Source of the DNA: an uncultured Eubacteriales bacterium
GTDB lineage: Bacteria; Bacillota; Clostridia; Christensenellales; CAG-138
DNA length: 8,073 nucleotides
Direction of reading: 5' to 3'
NCBI GenBank assembly: GCA_900543475.1
Contig: UQRU01000094.1
Span: 1-8,073, forward strand
In this document: in pieces, positions 5,891 through 8,073 of the stretch
Numbering within the stretch: position 1 is the first letter of the stretch
How the letters are laid out: each line of letters begins with the position of its first letter
The notes under the pieces: model-generated
Told to the model about the DNA's origin: nothing
Seen by the model: only the letters and a program-made list of their open reading frames with translations
Database searches by the model: none
Program-made: the position numbers and the translations under genes

Positions 5891-7573
5891 TTAGATTGCC
5901 TTGTTCTCAATCACTCGGATAACGTTGTGGTTATTCTCAATGTAATCAATAATTCGCTGGTACTCGTCGGCAAAATTGAAGTCAACCGTTATTTCCCCGT
6001 TCTCATGCACCCAAACCGCTTTTACGAGTTCAACCATAATCCCGCGGTTAAGGCTCTGAATGTTTTTGTATTTCAGAAAGGCGGTTAGATACGGGTCGTC
6101 GGTTCCGATACCATCAGCCATTACCTGCATTTCCTCTTTCAGATAGGAGATGTTCGCTTCAAGCTGTTGTATCTGTTCTGCAATCTTGCCTTTCAAGCGG
6201 CGATATTCCTCTTTGGTAATCTCACCGCTTTTCCAATCAAGGTACAAGCTGTCGGAAGCGTCATTGTACTGTTTTAGCTGCTTTTCTGCCTGTTTCAAGG
6301 AATGGGATAATCTCTTGCTTTCCCGGTTGATAACAGGCGCGTTGTTAATCCGTTCAATTTCTTCTGCAAGCCGATCTACAAGGGCAATTTGCATTTGCAA
6401 CGCTGCCAATACCGCGTTTTCCAACTTGTCTTGCCGGATAGAATGTTTGCTGCAAATCTTCTTATCGGTGTAGCTACGGCAAGAGTAGTAGGCAATATCA
6501 CGGGCGGTTTTGCGCCGCATGGCCTTTTTGCAATCCGCGCAACGGACAAAGCCGGACATGAGATAGACTTCCTGTTTGCCGGGGGCTGTCCTTGTGTCGC
6601 GCTTATGTAGGGCTTGCGCTTTCTCGAATGTTTCCCTGTCAATAATCGCTTCGTGTGTGTTGGGGACGACAAACCATTCTTCTTCGGGGACGTTGATCTG
6701 CTTGTGTACTTTGTAGCTTATTACGCGGTTACGGCCTTGCACCATTACGCCCGTATAAACTTCATTTTGCAATATCCTTGCAATCGTGCTGGCAGACCAC
6801 AAACCATCGTTTTTGTCGGAATTAGGGTTGTTATACTTAAAGCCTTTTTTCTTCTTATAGGCTTCGGGGTTCGGCTCTCCCATTTGGTTAAGCCGCTTTG
6901 CAATCCCCATTTTACTGTACCCCTCATTGACAAACCAATGGTAAATGCTTTTGACAACTTCCGCTGCTTCTTCATCTACAATCAAGCTGTTTTTGTCGTT
7001 TGGGTCTTTCTTGTAGCCATAAGGGGCAAACGCGCCTATGAACTCGCCGCGCTCCCGTTTCATCTTGAATGTTTTGCGGATTTCTTCGGAAGTGGTCGCG
7101 GCAAACTGCTCATTGAACATTCCCCTAATAGGTACTTCAAGACCGCTTGCAGAATGGGGGTTAGCGTAAGTGTCAATAAATGGCGTGCCTGTGCAAATAA
7201 ACCTTGCGCCGTGAATGGGTATGAACTCCTCCAAAAACTTTTGTTGATCGGCAAGGTTGCGGAAACCGCGTGCAAGGGATTTGATAATCATGCAGTTTAC
7301 TTCTTTGCGGACAATGCAGCCCTCAAGCCGTTTGAAGTTTGGTCGCGCTGTGTCGGTGCCTGTCAATCCGTCGTCGGCAAACACGTCTACAATCACATAG
7401 GTTCCCGGCTCAAAATAGCTGTCTACAAAGTCGCGGAGTATCTTTTCTTGGTTGATAACACTCTCGCTTTCGTCCTCGTTGTCGTCCTCTCTGGATAGTC
7501 GAATGTATAGCCCAATTTTCCAAAACGGCTCTGCATAACTGCGTGCCATTTTGTCTTTGCGTATGCGGGGCAT
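5891..7573 (-). CDS. Large serine recombinase (site-specific integrase/excisionase)
   Basis: A 560-residue recombinase. The N-terminal resolvase domain (about 20-165) contains GLYIRLSRED with the nucleophile Ser27, then VFADDGLTGTD and the block MIIKSLARGFRN. A PF07508-type recombinase domain follows at about 185-305, including SKMGIAKRLNQMG and WSASTIARILQNEVYTGVM. A zinc ribbon uses Cys345, Cys348, Cys365 and Cys374. A long coiled-coil (about 395-490) and a C-terminal segment complete the TnpX-like architecture of Tn4451-type and ICE recombinases. It should cut and rejoin attachment sites to insert or excise the element. The start is clear: AGGAGG (7583-7578) precedes ATG 7573, and a strong promoter lies upstream. 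All key residues are present, so the protein looks intact. Its 3' end lies about 45 bases from the broken collagen-like gene, the usual place for an integrase at an element end. Confidence 0.93.
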   Translation of the reverse strand: MPRIRKDKMARSYAEPFWKIGLYIRLSREDDNEDESESVINQEKILRDFVDSYFEPGTYVIVDVFADDGLTGTDTARPNFKRLEGCIVRKEVNCMIIKSLARGFRNLADQQKFLEEFIPIHGARFICTGTPFIDTYANPHSASGLEVPIRGMFNEQFAATTSEEIRKTFKMKRERGEFIGAFAPYGYKKDPNDKNSLIVDEEAAEVVKSIYHWFVNEGYSKMGIAKRLNQMGEPNPEAYKKKKGFKYNNPNSDKNDGLWSASTIARILQNEVYTGVMVQGRNRVISYKVHKQINVPEEEWFVVPNTHEAIIDRETFEKAQALHKRDTRTAPGKQEVYLMSGFVRCADCKKAMRRKTARDIAYYSCRSYTDKKICSKHSIRQDKLENAVLAALQMQIALVDRLAEEIERINNAPVINRESKRLSHSLKQAEKQLKQYNDASDSLYLDWKSGEITKEEYRRLKGKIAEQIQQLEANISYLKEEMQVMADGIGTDDPYLTAFLKYKNIQSLNRGIMVELVKAVWVHENGEITVDFNFADEYQRIIDYIENNHNVIRVIENKAI

Positions 7574-7605
7574 TATACCTCCTTTCCCCCTATAATTACG
7601 AGTTA

Positions 7606-7634
7606 ATTATACCATTTTCGCCCCGTAATCACAA
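7606..7634 (-). promoter_or_regulatory. Promoter of the serine recombinase gene
   Basis: On the minus strand TTGTGA (7634-7629) is followed by a 17-base spacer ending in TGG and a perfect TATAAT (7611-7606), making an extended -10 as well. It lies between the small upstream gene and the recombinase and ends about 30 bases before ATG 7573. The recombinase is therefore probably transcribed on its own. Confidence 0.7.
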
Positions 7635-7668
7635 GGTCTTTACCCGTAGAGTTAGGGAAAGTCGGCGG

Positions 7669-7923
7669 TTATTTCAGACTTAAAAAGTAATCACACAATG
7701 ATTGCTTTAGCGTTCTATCCTCTGCGACAAACCGTATTCTTACGGGTGTATCACCACAAAGAAAACAGTATGGATTTACAATCTGCTCAAAGTAGCTTTG
7801 CATTTTCTTTGCTGCTGGCAAAGAACTGTCAATATGGATATTACGAATATCAACCAAAGTGCTGCGGTCAACCTGTGTAATATCAACATTTCTCATTTGT
7901 TGAAGTTGTAACTTGGTAATCAT
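7669..7923 (-). CDS. Small conserved protein of integrative elements (DUF6870-like)
   Basis: An 84-residue soluble protein. It contains the block VDITQVDRSTLVDIRNIHID, the segment NPYCFLCGDTPVRIRF with a C-x-x-C pair (Cys53, Cys56), and a C-terminal YFLSLK. I recognise the general pattern as a small family carried by integrative/conjugative elements of gut Clostridia, probably DUF6870; the name is from memory and the role is unknown. The start at 7923 is supported by GGAGG eight bases upstream. The frame is open beyond it to the window edge (about 50 more codons, no stop), so a longer product cannot be excluded. It lies upstream of the recombinase on the same strand, separated by 95 bases that contain the recombinase promoter. 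Confidence 0.7.
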   Translation of the reverse strand: MITKLQLQQMRNVDITQVDRSTLVDIRNIHIDSSLPAAKKMQSYFEQIVNPYCFLCGDTPVRIRFVAEDRTLKQSLCDYFLSLK

Positions 7924-8073
7924 CTTCTTTCCCTCCCGGTTAGCGGCATAGTACAGAATATGCGCTCCGGCTTGTACGATATGAGAAATAAGGCTGAAAC
8001 GGGCGGTTGTTAGCTGCAACCTCACGGGAGTTTCACCCCGGCCCATGCTTATGGGTGCGCCGCGCAATACTTT
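7924..8073 (-). other. Open frame of unknown status upstream of the small ICE protein
   Basis: The frame of the DUF6870-like gene continues open to the window edge. It gives a peptide with MGRGETPVRLQLTTARF followed by SLISHIVQAGAHILYY, which reads more like real protein than random translation. It may be the tail of an upstream coding frame or an N-terminal extension. No promoter I can support is seen here. Confidence 0.3.

Larger units (their letters stand above)
5846..8073. mobile_element. End of an integrative (ICE-like) element carrying a large serine recombinase, continuing past the window
   Basis: A visibly lower GC content and different codon use than the left part of the window, a large serine recombinase close to one boundary, and a small protein of a type I associate with integrative and conjugative elements all point to an integrated element. 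Neither the conjugation genes nor the second end are in view. The left boundary is inferred from the collagen-gene break and could be off by a few tens of bases. Confidence 0.65.

Noticed and set aside
6614..7498. 294-codon plus-strand open frame
   Set aside because: It lies wholly antisense to the serine recombinase, whose catalytic and zinc motifs are clear.

Overview
The window looks like a chromosomal segment of a GC-rich gut-type member of the Firmicutes (Clostridia), into which the end of a lower-GC mobile element appears to have inserted. The assignment rests on strong AGGAGG-type ribosome binding sites, -10 boxes of the TGGTATAAT type, a BclA-like collagen-repeat protein and protein families common in Oscillospiraceae-like Clostridia. 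It is inferred from style; no marker gene is present.

Left part (1-3290, minus strand): a two-gene sugar operon. A ribokinase-family (PfkB) kinase is expressed from a recognisable promoter at 3182-3210. After 37 bases comes a GatZ/KbaZ-family protein (tagatose-bisphosphate aldolase subunit, or tagatose-6-phosphate 4-epimerase-like). The gatZ frame has no stop of its own: it runs through a terminator-like hairpin into the next gene, a small membrane-anchored exported protein of unknown function that has its own AGGAGG site. At the extreme left edge another minus-strand gene seems to begin (promoter, ribosome binding site and five codons).

Middle (3257-4640, plus strand): a Y-family DNA polymerase (DinB/Pol IV type) is divergent from the kinase. 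It ends at a hairpin with T-tracts on both sides, which probably serves as a shared terminator with the convergent collagen-like gene.

Next (4688-5848, minus strand): a BclA-like gene with a long Gly-Xaa-Yaa collagen region and a C-terminal globular domain. It has no usable in-frame start. Its frame meets a stop at the point where the sequence changes from very GC-rich to AT-richer DNA, only about 45 bases from the stop codon of a large serine recombinase.

Right part (about 5846-8073, minus strand): the large serine recombinase with its own promoter, preceded by a small protein typical of integrative elements. This is best read as one end of an integrative/conjugative-type element inserted in the collagen-like gene. 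The missing 5' half of that gene would then lie beyond the far end of the element, outside the window. The most interesting hypothesis is that excision by the recombinase restores a spore-surface or cell-surface collagen gene, as known sporulation-linked excisions do for other genes. An alternative reading, a native start followed by a one-base frameshift, is also possible and is recorded.
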